A DNA stretch of 64,000 bases from Nitrospinia bacterium (GTDB lineage Bacteria; Nitrospinota; Nitrospinia; Nitrospinales; JAJDAT01). The DNA lies in the NCBI GenBank assembly GCA_029261715.1, contig JAJDAT010000001.1, positions 186,001 through 250,000 on the forward strand, given 5' to 3'. Numbering within the stretch: position 1 is the stretch's first letter; the number at the start of each line of letters is the position of its first letter. The notes under the pieces are model-generated. The model was not told the origin of the DNA and ran no database searches. It worked only from the letters and a program-made list of their open reading frames with translations. Of the stretch, positions 26,160 through 33,742 are shown one piece after another. A program made the translations under genes and the position numbers.

Positions 26160-26801
26160 ATGCCTTCTTTAAAAAAAATTGGCCATCTTCTATTGATCCT
26201 AATCGTTTTAATTGCTTTTAACGCTTGTGGACCTACAAGCAAAAGAGTATCACGCAATTCATTAACTGCTGATACTTCGGAACTTGAACTAGACAGAAGC
26301 CAGCTTCCAACTCGCGTCTATAAAAGACCCGGAGCTCCCACACTAGCGGCATATAACCGATTTATTATCGATCTAGTTCAAGTTAATTATAGAGATCCCA
26401 AAATGCGGGAATTAAGCTCTGAAGATATTGAACGTATGCAAAGATATTTCCGTAAGGCCATGATTAAAGAACTCCGTGATGGAGGTTATAAGGTTGGGAC
26501 TCGATCCGAAGCCAAAACTTTGAAAATCTCTTTAAAGATATCAGGCCTTAAAGCTCCAACTGCGCTACCGAACATATCAACGGCGCTGGCGCCTATTGCC
26601 GTAAGCGTTGGCGAGGTTACTGTTGAAGCTGTATTTCGAGAGGCTCTTACAAACCGCATAGACGCAGTCGCTGTAGCGACCTCTCAGGGAAGTCGCGTGT
26701 TAAATCCCACACCGTGGTCCACGTGGGCAGATGTAGAAAAAGCATTTGACCAATGGGCTGAAGGAATCCGCCAAGCGGTAGATAAAGCGCACGGCCGTTA
26801 A
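26160..26801 (+). CDS. DUF3313-like lipoprotein
   Basis: 213 residues with a lipoprotein signal (FNAC, Cys near residue 23). The mature domain has YKRPGAPTLAAYNRFIID, then RYFRKAMIKELRDGGYKV, beta strands and a final WAEGIRQAVDKAH helix. The arrangement resembles DUF3313 envelope lipoproteins of unknown function. A paralogue of the same length sits at 36912 at the end of the RND operon. It is followed after 27 nt by the patatin lipoprotein gene and preceded by a strong sigma70 promoter, so the two likely form an operon. Possible role in envelope trafficking; inference only. Confidence 0.75.
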   Translation: MPSLKKIGHLLLILIVLIAFNACGPTSKRVSRNSLTADTSELELDRSQLPTRVYKRPGAPTLAAYNRFIIDLVQVNYRDPKMRELSSEDIERMQRYFRKAMIKELRDGGYKVGTRSEAKTLKISLKISGLKAPTALPNISTALAPIAVSVGEVTVEAVFREALTNRIDAVAVATSQGSRVLNPTPWSTWADVEKAFDQWAEGIRQAVDKAHGR

Positions 26802-26828
26802 GTCATAAAATCTTATAAAAAAAAATTA

Positions 26829-28049
26829 ATGACACCCATCATATCGGACATCCTGAAGAAAATAGCGACGCTAATTTTATCCACAAACCTGATTATAGGT
26901 TGCGCTCAGACGGTTAACCATCGACCTCTTAGCGTTGCGGAATATGCGCAAACTGATTTTTCAAAATCTTCTATCCAGCGCTTTTGGGGCGACGTAGCGC
27001 CAGCCAATGTTGAAGAAAAAATCAAAAAGGAAGCGCCAGCGCTAAGAGCCCGCTTTCCCGAAGCGATAAATGCCACGCTCGAAACAGCCCCATTAAGCAC
27101 TTTGCTTGCTATTTCTGGAGGCGGCGCTAACGGCGCCTTCGGCGTTGGTCTGCTCACAGGTTGGAGCGAATCAGGTAAACGCCCTAAATTTGATGTTGTA
27201 ACTGGCGTTAGTACTGGCGCCATCATAGCCCCTTTCGCGTATCTAGGGACAGATTTTGATCCCGTGTTATTCAAGGTTTATTCTTCAGTAACTCGCAAAG
27301 ACATATACCTCCTAGAACCTTTGGTAGGATTGTTTGGATCGGCGCTTTCCGATACAACTCCCTTAAAGAATTTATTGGAAACACATATCACGCCTCAACT
27401 TGTGGAATCGATCGCAAAAGAATACCGACAGACAGGTCGTAAACTATTTATCGTAACAACCCATTTCGACGCGGGACGTCCAATGGTTTGGGACATCAGC
27501 CTTATCGCTACAGGACAGGAGAAAAAAGCGGTTCCACTCATTCGTCAAATTATCCTCGCCTCAGCGTCAATCCCAGGACTTTTCCCCCCAGTTCCTATCA
27601 AACTAGAAATTGACGGTAAGCGCTTCACTGAATTGCATGTAGATGGTGGCGTTTCCGGACAGGTGTTTGCCTATCCAGCGCAAATTCCTGTTCATCGTTT
27701 AAACGAAATTTTAGGCTTAACTTTTCGTCGAAGAATTTTTCTTATTCAAAATGGAAATGCCCAAAATACATACGAGCCAGCTTCAGTCAAAATTGAAGAT
27801 ATCGTACAACGCACCTTGGAAGTTCTACTTCGTAACCAGGAAAACTCCAACATTGTACAAATATATTATCAAGCTCTTCGCGATGGTTTAGAATTTAAAA
27901 TGATATCGATTCCAGATACATTTATAGCCAACCGAAGTACCGAGTTTGATACTGACTATATGAAGACCCTCATGGAACTTGGTCTCGAAATCGGACGCCG
28001 TGGAGACTTTTGGCAGGACCAGCCACCAGCTGTTCGTTCAAAACCATAG
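26829..28049 (+). CDS. Patatin-like phospholipase, lipoprotein
   Basis: 406 residues. N-terminal signal with IIGC (lipidated Cys near residue 25). Patatin core: oxyanion loop SGGGANGAFGVG, nucleophile elbow GVSTG, and DGG in HVDGGVSG, giving the Ser-Asp dyad. Predicted lipid acyl hydrolase tethered to the periplasmic face of a membrane. Co-directional with the DUF3313-like lipoprotein gene (27-nt gap). The substrate is probably phospholipid or lysophospholipid; whether it remodels own membranes or attacks others is not visible. No secretion domain. Confidence 0.9.
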   Translation: MTPIISDILKKIATLILSTNLIIGCAQTVNHRPLSVAEYAQTDFSKSSIQRFWGDVAPANVEEKIKKEAPALRARFPEAINATLETAPLSTLLAISGGGANGAFGVGLLTGWSESGKRPKFDVVTGVSTGAIIAPFAYLGTDFDPVLFKVYSSVTRKDIYLLEPLVGLFGSALSDTTPLKNLLETHITPQLVESIAKEYRQTGRKLFIVTTHFDAGRPMVWDISLIATGQEKKAVPLIRQIILASASIPGLFPPVPIKLEIDGKRFTELHVDGGVSGQVFAYPAQIPVHRLNEILGLTFRRRIFLIQNGNAQNTYEPASVKIEDIVQRTLEVLLRNQENSNIVQIYYQALRDGLEFKMISIPDTFIANRSTEFDTDYMKTLMELGLEIGRRGDFWQDQPPAVRSKP

Positions 28050-28190
28050 TACGGTAGTAGATGACGAGCGCAGCTAGCAAAGTGAGCGCTATGAAGAGGT
28101 TTTCAAAGTAGTATCAAAGAATAACGGAAAGGCCGTAGCAACGTTTTGAAGAAATCTTTTCTTAATATAATATCAATATAGTTTCCGACT

Positions 28191-28463
28191 TCAATTAGAA
28201 GTCCAGCCCTTTCCATTCATACATACTCTAAATTGAGCCGCTAAAGGCCCAGACAAATTCGCAATAACTCTTGGGTCTACATGGCCGCCACCACCAAGTA
28301 CTGGCACAGCTTTCCTAGCTTCGGTTTCACATTGAGCTCGATCCCATTCAAAACGATTTTGGTCAAAAACGCCGTCATCCGTTCGATGCCATGGGTTAGC
28401 GCACCCAAAAGTTAAAAGAAGGAAGAAGATTCCCAGGTAATGTTGAAACCGCAATTTAATCAT
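28191..28463 (-). CDS. Small lipoprotein, unknown
   Basis: 90 residues with lipobox TFGC (Cys near residue 21). The mature part has WDRAQCETEARKAV, then a Gly-rich linker, then QFRVCMNGKGW; two Cys in these positions could form a disulfide. The pattern (C-x2-E ... FxxCMxxKGW) is common in small envelope lipoproteins of proteobacteria. Divergent from nrfH; its start overlaps the longest nrfH reading frame, which argues for a shorter NrfH. Confidence 0.75.
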   Translation of the reverse strand: MIKLRFQHYLGIFFLLLTFGCANPWHRTDDGVFDQNRFEWDRAQCETEARKAVPVLGGGGHVDPRVIANLSGPLAAQFRVCMNGKGWTSN

Positions 28464-28547
28464 GCTCTTTATATCCTCTTTAAGGTTATACTTTCTATTC
28501 TATATCTATTTAGATCCAAAAATCATTGCGTTCAACAAAAGGTTATT

Positions 28548-29009
28548 TTGCAAATAGGAAAAAATTTCTTATCTCGAGTCTGGATTTTTATTTTCTTCCT
28601 GTTTGGTGGAATTGTTGGTTTGGGAGGCTTCACTTTTATTTACGGCCAAGGGTTATCTTATTTATCCGAAGATCCAAAAGCATGCGTTAATTGCCATGCT
28701 ATGCAGTCTGTATATGACCGTTGGAATCATGGCAGTCACAAGGCGGTAGCTACCTGCAACGACTGTCACACTCCAGACTTTATGTATGGCAAGTACATCG
28801 TTAAAGCGATCAATGGTTGGAATCACAGCGTTGCCTTCACCACTGGAAATTATCCCGAACCCATTCGCATCAATGACTTTAATCGGAAAGTAACGCAACT
28901 CCAATGCCTTAAATGCCATTCAGCTCTAGTTTCTTCTGTTATGCCATACCATGGAAAAGAGGAAATGAATTGCCTGGTCTGCCATTCCGGAGTGGGGCAT
29001 GGACACTAA
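28548..29009 (+). CDS. nrfH: NrfH-type tetrahaem cytochrome c, quinol dehydrogenase subunit
   Basis: Four c-haem motifs: CVNCHAM, CNDCH, CLKCH and CLVCH, with the Met after the first motif typical of the NrfH haem 1 ligand. One N-terminal membrane anchor (WIFIFFLFGGIVGLGGFTFIYG), then DPKACVNCH and KAINGWNHSVAFT, all as in the NapC/NirT/NrfH family. The longest frame starts at an ATG at 28440, but the TTG at 28548 with AAAGG 5 nt upstream gives 153 residues, the usual NrfH length, and removes overlap with the divergent lipoprotein gene. It oxidises menaquinol and passes electrons to NrfA, encoded 30 nt downstream. Confidence 0.92.
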   Translation: MQIGKNFLSRVWIFIFFLFGGIVGLGGFTFIYGQGLSYLSEDPKACVNCHAMQSVYDRWNHGSHKAVATCNDCHTPDFMYGKYIVKAINGWNHSVAFTTGNYPEPIRINDFNRKVTQLQCLKCHSALVSSVMPYHGKEEMNCLVCHSGVGHGH

Positions 29010-29039
29010 TAAACAATTACCCTTCAAAAGGCAAAAGAG

Positions 29040-30344
29040 ATGAAAAAAAGTATCGGACAACTATCGCTCGGATTGATATTCGCTCTTGGCACAGCTTTTG
29101 TGTTGGGTGTGGGTATCATGTGGGGAATTGGAAGCTTATTGATCAATATTCAAGAACGTAAGGCTGAAGCAAAAATTCCATTTCAAAAACTTGTAGAAAT
29201 CAATCAAGACGAGCTGGACCCTGCTGTTTGGGGAAAAAACTTTCCTCATCAATACGATAGTTTTATAAAAACTCAAGACGATTCTCAAGGAACCCCCTTC
29301 GGCGGTTCTGTCCTTTATAGCAAGTTAGATAAAACTCCAGCATTAATCCGATTATGGGCAGGATACGCATTTAGTAAAGATCATAACGAAGACCGCGGCC
29401 ACCATTATGCGATGATCGACCAAAAGAATACCCAAAGGGTCAAACTCGTCAGTCAACCCGGCGCCTGCGCCAATTGTCACTCTGCCGAAACGCCACAACT
29501 AATCAAGGCCATGGGTTGGGAGGCATTTAATCGAACTCCTTTTAACGATCTTAAAGATAAAATGCATCTAGGATCGTCCTGCGCCGATTGCCACGACCCC
29601 AAAACCATGGAATTACGCATAACTCGCCCTGCATTTAAAAATGCAATGGAACTTAGAGGAGTAGACCTTGCCAAAGCGACGCGTCAAGAAATGCGGAGTT
29701 ACGTTTGCGCTCAGTGCCATGTGGAATATTATTTTGCCGGCAAGGATAAAGTTCTAACATTCCCGTGGACAAACGGTTTTTCCGTGGAGAATATTGAAAC
29801 TTACTATGACGACATAGAGTTTAAAGATTGGACGCACAAAGAAACCAAAGCTCCTATGATAAAAGTTCAACATCCGGAATTCGAATTATGGAACTCAAGT
29901 CTTCACGCAAAATCTGGCGTCTCCTGCTCAGATTGTCACATGCCCTACATGAGAAAAGGCGCAGTTAAAGTTTCCGATCATTGGTTGCGAAGCCCGTTGA
30001 CCAATATAAACAGAGCTTGCCAAACCTGCCATAAAGCAGATGAGGATTCCCTTCGCGATCGAGTTATAACAATTCAAAATCGAACGGCAACATTATTGAA
30101 AGTCACCGAAGAGTCTTTATTGGAAGCCATAGATTCTATTGTCGACGCTCAAAAAGCTGGAGTTTCTGATGAAAAATTGAACGCAGCCAGAAAATTACAC
30201 AGAAAAGGCTCCATTCGATGGGATTTTATTTCTTCCGAGAACAGTACAGGCTTCCATAGTCCGCAAGAGTCGGCCAGAGTTTTAGCAAACGCGGTAAACT
30301 TTGCGCGTAAAGCTCAAATATCAGCGATAAATGCAAAAAAATAA
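29040..30344 (+). CDS. nrfA: Ammonia-forming cytochrome c nitrite reductase (NrfA), CXXCH-type catalytic haem
   Basis: 434 residues with an N-terminal signal/anchor. Five haem motifs in order: CANCH, CADCH, CAQCH, CSDCH and CQTCH. Active-site residues of NrfA are present: Tyr in CAQCHVEYYF, and Lys/His in IKVQHPEFELW. In E. coli-type NrfA the first (catalytic) motif is CXXCK with Lys as proximal ligand; here it is CXXCH, the variant reported in some bacteria. Located in the periplasm, bound to NrfH; reduces nitrite to ammonium with six electrons. No accessory haem lyase (NrfEFG) is in the window, consistent with the CXXCH form not needing one. Confidence 0.95.
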   Translation: MKKSIGQLSLGLIFALGTAFVLGVGIMWGIGSLLINIQERKAEAKIPFQKLVEINQDELDPAVWGKNFPHQYDSFIKTQDDSQGTPFGGSVLYSKLDKTPALIRLWAGYAFSKDHNEDRGHHYAMIDQKNTQRVKLVSQPGACANCHSAETPQLIKAMGWEAFNRTPFNDLKDKMHLGSSCADCHDPKTMELRITRPAFKNAMELRGVDLAKATRQEMRSYVCAQCHVEYYFAGKDKVLTFPWTNGFSVENIETYYDDIEFKDWTHKETKAPMIKVQHPEFELWNSSLHAKSGVSCSDCHMPYMRKGAVKVSDHWLRSPLTNINRACQTCHKADEDSLRDRVITIQNRTATLLKVTEESLLEAIDSIVDAQKAGVSDEKLNAARKLHRKGSIRWDFISSENSTGFHSPQESARVLANAVNFARKAQISAINAKK

Positions 30345-30382
30345 ATTTCGAGAAAGAAACCGATATTATCAGAGTTACCTTT

Positions 30383-30420
30383 AAGTGACTGCTTGTATTT
30401 TCCTACCACTGGTTTAACAT
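30383..30420 (+). repeat. Shared upstream element, copy 2
   Basis: AAGTGACTGCTTGTATTTTC ... TGGTTTAACAT, matching copy 1 at 25978-26016. It lies 170 nt upstream of the RND operon's first gene. The rest of the gap 30345-30590 shows a weak family A remnant near 30460 (GTCATTCTTCCAGAA) and AT-rich DNA. Confidence 0.5.
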
Positions 30421-30590
30421 ATTCAAAATGCTCGTTAACGCAGAGTAGACAAAAGGTTGTCATTCTTCCAGAACTCCAGCATGAAAATTTTTTATTTTCG
30501 GAATATTTGATTATATCCCTAACACCATTTAATATAGATACTCAAAACTGGTTAATAGATTAAAATCAAAAGTTTAAATAAAACTAATTA

Positions 30591-32126
30591 ATGAATCGTC
30601 TTCATCTAAATAAACTTTTAAATTCAAAACAAGCGATCGCTTACTTTGTTTTTCTTATCTTCGGACTTATCCAATCCGGTTGCACAACCGTAGGACCTGA
30701 TTATGTGCCGCCAACAATGGCAATGCCGGAGAAATTCAATAAAGCTCCGGAAAACTTCCAAAAGGTTAAGGCTGAAGATTCAAAAAAAGAAACAACAAAA
30801 CCAGAGGAAAAAGAAAAGCCCAAACTTGTCGAGCCCAAAGACCTTGTCAAATGGTGGAAAACTTTGGACGACCCTCTTTTATCCAGTTTGGTTCAACGTG
30901 CTGTTAAAGGGAATCTCGATCTAAAACTAGCTCAGTCTCGCGTAAAAGAAGAACGCGCTCGACGCGGCGTTGCCCGTGCAGACCGTTTTCCAACCGTCAC
31001 TGGTAACACGGGAGCCGCAAGACAAAAATCCAGCAACCAAACAGGCTTTCCCGGACAAACCAACTCATTATATAACGCCGGATTCGACGCCGCATGGGAA
31101 GCCGATTTATTTGGCGGCATTAAACGCTCGGTTGAGTCGGCGACAGCTTCCGTTGAAGCTAGCCAGGAAGCTCTTAACGATACTTTGGTGACCCTCGTTT
31201 CTGAAGCCGCTCTCAACTATGTCGAAATAAGAACTTTCCAAGCCAGGTTAGCCGCCGCTCAAAAAAACCAAAAAGCTCAGGAATCGACTTTTCAATTAGT
31301 CCAAGATAGATTAGCGGCGGGAATCACCACAACTCTAACGCTTGAACAAGCGCGATATAACCTAGAAAACACAAAATCGCAAATTCCAACGCTAAGAATT
31401 GGATTTGAACAAGCCATGAACCGGCTATCAGGGCTACTCGGTAAATTCCCAGGAACGGTTAACGATGAATTAAAAAAATTCAAGCGCATCCCAGTCACTC
31501 CAATTGATGTTGTGGTAGGCGTTCCCGCTAACGTAATGCGACGACGGCCAGACGTACGACAAGCGGAAAGAAAACTTGCCGCGCAAACGGCTCAAATTGG
31601 CGTGGCAACTGCCGAGCTTTACCCAAAACTACAATTATTAGGGTCGATCGGTTTGGAATCTACTTCAATGAGTAGTCTTTTTACTGGTGGCGCCGGAGCT
31701 TTTTCAATCGGTCCCAAAATTACCTGGAACATTTTTAACGCCGGACGCGTGCGCAATAACATAAAGATACAAGACGCTAAACAGGAACAAGCGATGATTT
31801 CCTATGAAGCATCTATCCTAACGGCGCTTAACGATGTCGAAAATTCTTTAATCGCATATGCCGATGAACAAATAAGAAGACAAGCTCTAATACGATCAAC
31901 CGAAGCTTCGCAACGCGCGGTCAATTTGTCCCGCGAACTTTATCTTTCTGGTCTCAAAGATTTCTTAAGCGTTCTGGAAGCGGAGCGATCATTGTTCTCT
32001 TTTCAAGATCAACTGGCGGTAAGCGAGGGAGCTGTAATTTCAAACTTAATCCGTCTCTATAAAGCCTTGGGCGGCGGCTGGGAACCCATTCGCGAAAATG
32101 CGCAAGCTAAAGTTCCAACGTCTTAA
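30591..32126 (+). CDS. RND efflux outer-membrane factor lipoprotein (NodT/OprM family)
   Basis: 511 residues. Lipoprotein signal (QSGC, Cys near residue 31) then VGPDYVPP, the standard N-terminus of OprM/NodT lipoproteins. Two OEP repeats with long helices; landmarks are WWKTLDDPLL, LYNAGFDAAWEADLFGG and PANVMRRRPDVRQAERKLAAQTAQIGVATAELYPKL in pieces. An unusual Lys/Glu-rich insert follows the N-terminus (about residues 50-80). Forms the trimeric outer-membrane channel of the pump encoded just downstream. First gene of the operon. Confidence 0.93.
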   Translation: MNRLHLNKLLNSKQAIAYFVFLIFGLIQSGCTTVGPDYVPPTMAMPEKFNKAPENFQKVKAEDSKKETTKPEEKEKPKLVEPKDLVKWWKTLDDPLLSSLVQRAVKGNLDLKLAQSRVKEERARRGVARADRFPTVTGNTGAARQKSSNQTGFPGQTNSLYNAGFDAAWEADLFGGIKRSVESATASVEASQEALNDTLVTLVSEAALNYVEIRTFQARLAAAQKNQKAQESTFQLVQDRLAAGITTTLTLEQARYNLENTKSQIPTLRIGFEQAMNRLSGLLGKFPGTVNDELKKFKRIPVTPIDVVVGVPANVMRRRPDVRQAERKLAAQTAQIGVATAELYPKLQLLGSIGLESTSMSSLFTGGAGAFSIGPKITWNIFNAGRVRNNIKIQDAKQEQAMISYEASILTALNDVENSLIAYADEQIRRQALIRSTEASQRAVNLSRELYLSGLKDFLSVLEAERSLFSFQDQLAVSEGAVISNLIRLYKALGGGWEPIRENAQAKVPTS

Positions 32127-32150
32127 AAGAATTTATTTTATTGAATCGAA

Positions 32151-32194
32151 GCGAGATCCTTCGCCGATACTATCGTATCGCCTCAGGATGACAT
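32151..32194. repeat. Family A repeat between efflux cistrons
   Basis: GCGAGATCCTTCGCCGATAC ... GCCTCAGGATGACAT, an inverted-orientation family A copy with an internal GATAC-TATC-GTATC stem, placed in the 125-bp gap between outer-membrane-factor and adaptor genes. Confidence 0.7.
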
Positions 32195-32251
32195 GCAATG
32201 GGGTCAGCTCAATAAAAGTTTTTTAAAATTGAATCATAAAAGGAAAATTTA

Positions 32252-33436
32252 GTGAAACGGTTCAACATTCTAAATTCTATTTTGGGAATAGTATTGATTA
32301 TTTTGGGGACCGGTTGTCAGGATTCGACAAGCATGGCAGCTCCTCCGGCAAAACGCCCTCCCCCTATGGTAACTGTCGCCCCTGTTGTTAAAGAAGACGT
32401 AACCAAAGTTTATGAACTTGTGGGACGAACCGCCGCCAAGAAAACGGTGAATTTAGTAGCGCGCGTTCAAGGTTATTTAGAAAAAAGAACATTTAAAGCG
32501 GGTGAAGACGTCAAAAAAGGCGACCTCCTCTTCGTTATTGAACAAGAACCTTATGAAATCAAAGTAAGAGCCGCAAAAGCGGGTTTTGCAGACGCTAAAG
32601 CAGCTTTGCAAAACGCTCAAACATATTTACGACGCCTCAGTTCTGTTAGAAAAGGAGCCGTTTCACAAACGGATCTTGATAAAGCAAGAAGTGATGAACT
32701 AAGAGCAAAAGCTCAGTTGTTGAGCGCTAAGGCCAACTGGGACGAAGCCAAATTAAATTTAAGATACACCAAAATCCGTTCTCCAATAGACGGCAGAATT
32801 GGCCGAACAGCCGTCAGCATTGGCAATGTGGTTTCACCAACAACGGGAACTCTAGCAACCATCGTTCAATTAGACCCTGTTTACGTGACTTTTACTGTCA
32901 GCGAATCCGCAGTTATCACAGAGTTTGAAAAACAAATTGAAAAAGGCAGAGCCACCACCTTCATCCCCAAAATCCAATTATCAAACGGCACCATATATCC
33001 CTATGAAGGAACCGAAGATTTTGTCGGTCACACTGTAGATCAAAAAACAGGAACCATTACGATTCGGTCTATTTTCCCGAATCCCAGTACCAATATACTG
33101 CCTGGGCAAAATAATCTAGATCACAGTCGACGCCTATTATTACCAGGACAATTTGTAAAAGTATTGGTGCGCCGCGACGACGTTGCTTCTGAAATCGTTA
33201 TTCCTCAAGCCTCCATTCAGGAAGATCAGGGAGGTAAATTCGTATTAGTAGTCGACGCCCAAAACCGCGTCCAAAAACGAAACGTAACTGTCGGAGAAAA
33301 AACCGGAGTCAAATGGGTCGTTAAACAAGGACTACAAGTTGGAGAAATGGTTATTACGCAAGGGTTACAAAAAGTACGACCTGGCATTACCGTTCAAACG
33401 TCTTCGGCTCCAGCTTCCAAACCTGTAGATAATTAG
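32252..33436 (+). CDS. RND periplasmic adaptor (AcrA/MexA family lipoprotein)
   Basis: 394 residues from a GTG start with AAGG upstream. Lipobox LGTGC near residue 24. Biotinyl-lipoyl-like half-motifs RVQGYLEKRTFKAGEDVKKGDLLFVIE and IRSPIDGRIGRTAVSIGNVV flank an alpha-helical hairpin (about residues 100-160); beta-barrel and membrane-proximal domains follow, ending with EKTGVKWVVKQGLQVGEMVI. It bridges the pump and the outer-membrane factor. Second gene of the efflux operon. Confidence 0.94.
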   Translation: MKRFNILNSILGIVLIILGTGCQDSTSMAAPPAKRPPPMVTVAPVVKEDVTKVYELVGRTAAKKTVNLVARVQGYLEKRTFKAGEDVKKGDLLFVIEQEPYEIKVRAAKAGFADAKAALQNAQTYLRRLSSVRKGAVSQTDLDKARSDELRAKAQLLSAKANWDEAKLNLRYTKIRSPIDGRIGRTAVSIGNVVSPTTGTLATIVQLDPVYVTFTVSESAVITEFEKQIEKGRATTFIPKIQLSNGTIYPYEGTEDFVGHTVDQKTGTITIRSIFPNPSTNILPGQNNLDHSRRLLLPGQFVKVLVRRDDVASEIVIPQASIQEDQGGKFVLVVDAQNRVQKRNVTVGEKTGVKWVVKQGLQVGEMVITQGLQKVRPGITVQTSSAPASKPVDN

Positions 33437-33520
33437 CGCCGAGCAACCTAACGAACTTAGAATTTCGCTTAATGCTTTTTCGAAAAGTAACAATTGCTCA
33501 AAATTAAAAGCCTAAATCGA

Positions 33521-33645
33521 CGTCATTCTGGAGGAACCCTGAAAGGGTGACGAAGAATCTAGGTTTAATTTTTATTAATCAACTTAATTTTCTAAAGGAA
33601 GCGAACTACCTAGATCCTTCGCCCTTCGGGCTCCAGGATGACATA
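33521..33645. repeat. Inverted pair of family A repeats between efflux cistrons
   Basis: The 306-bp gap between adaptor and pump genes holds a direct copy at 33521-33563 (GTCATTCTGGAGGAACCC ... GAAGAATCTAGG) and an inverted copy at 33609-33644 (CTAGATCCTTCGCCC ... CAGGATGACAT). Together they could fold into a long hairpin in mRNA. An apparent 67-codon frame here is repeat-derived and not a gene. Confidence 0.75.
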
Positions 33646-33742
33646 TCGCAAAATGATATTGGAATCGCCATGTTCACTTTCGTATTTAAAGCAAATGCAT
33701 TAACAAGGCTCATCAAGAACTTTCAGGAAATCACTTTAAATA

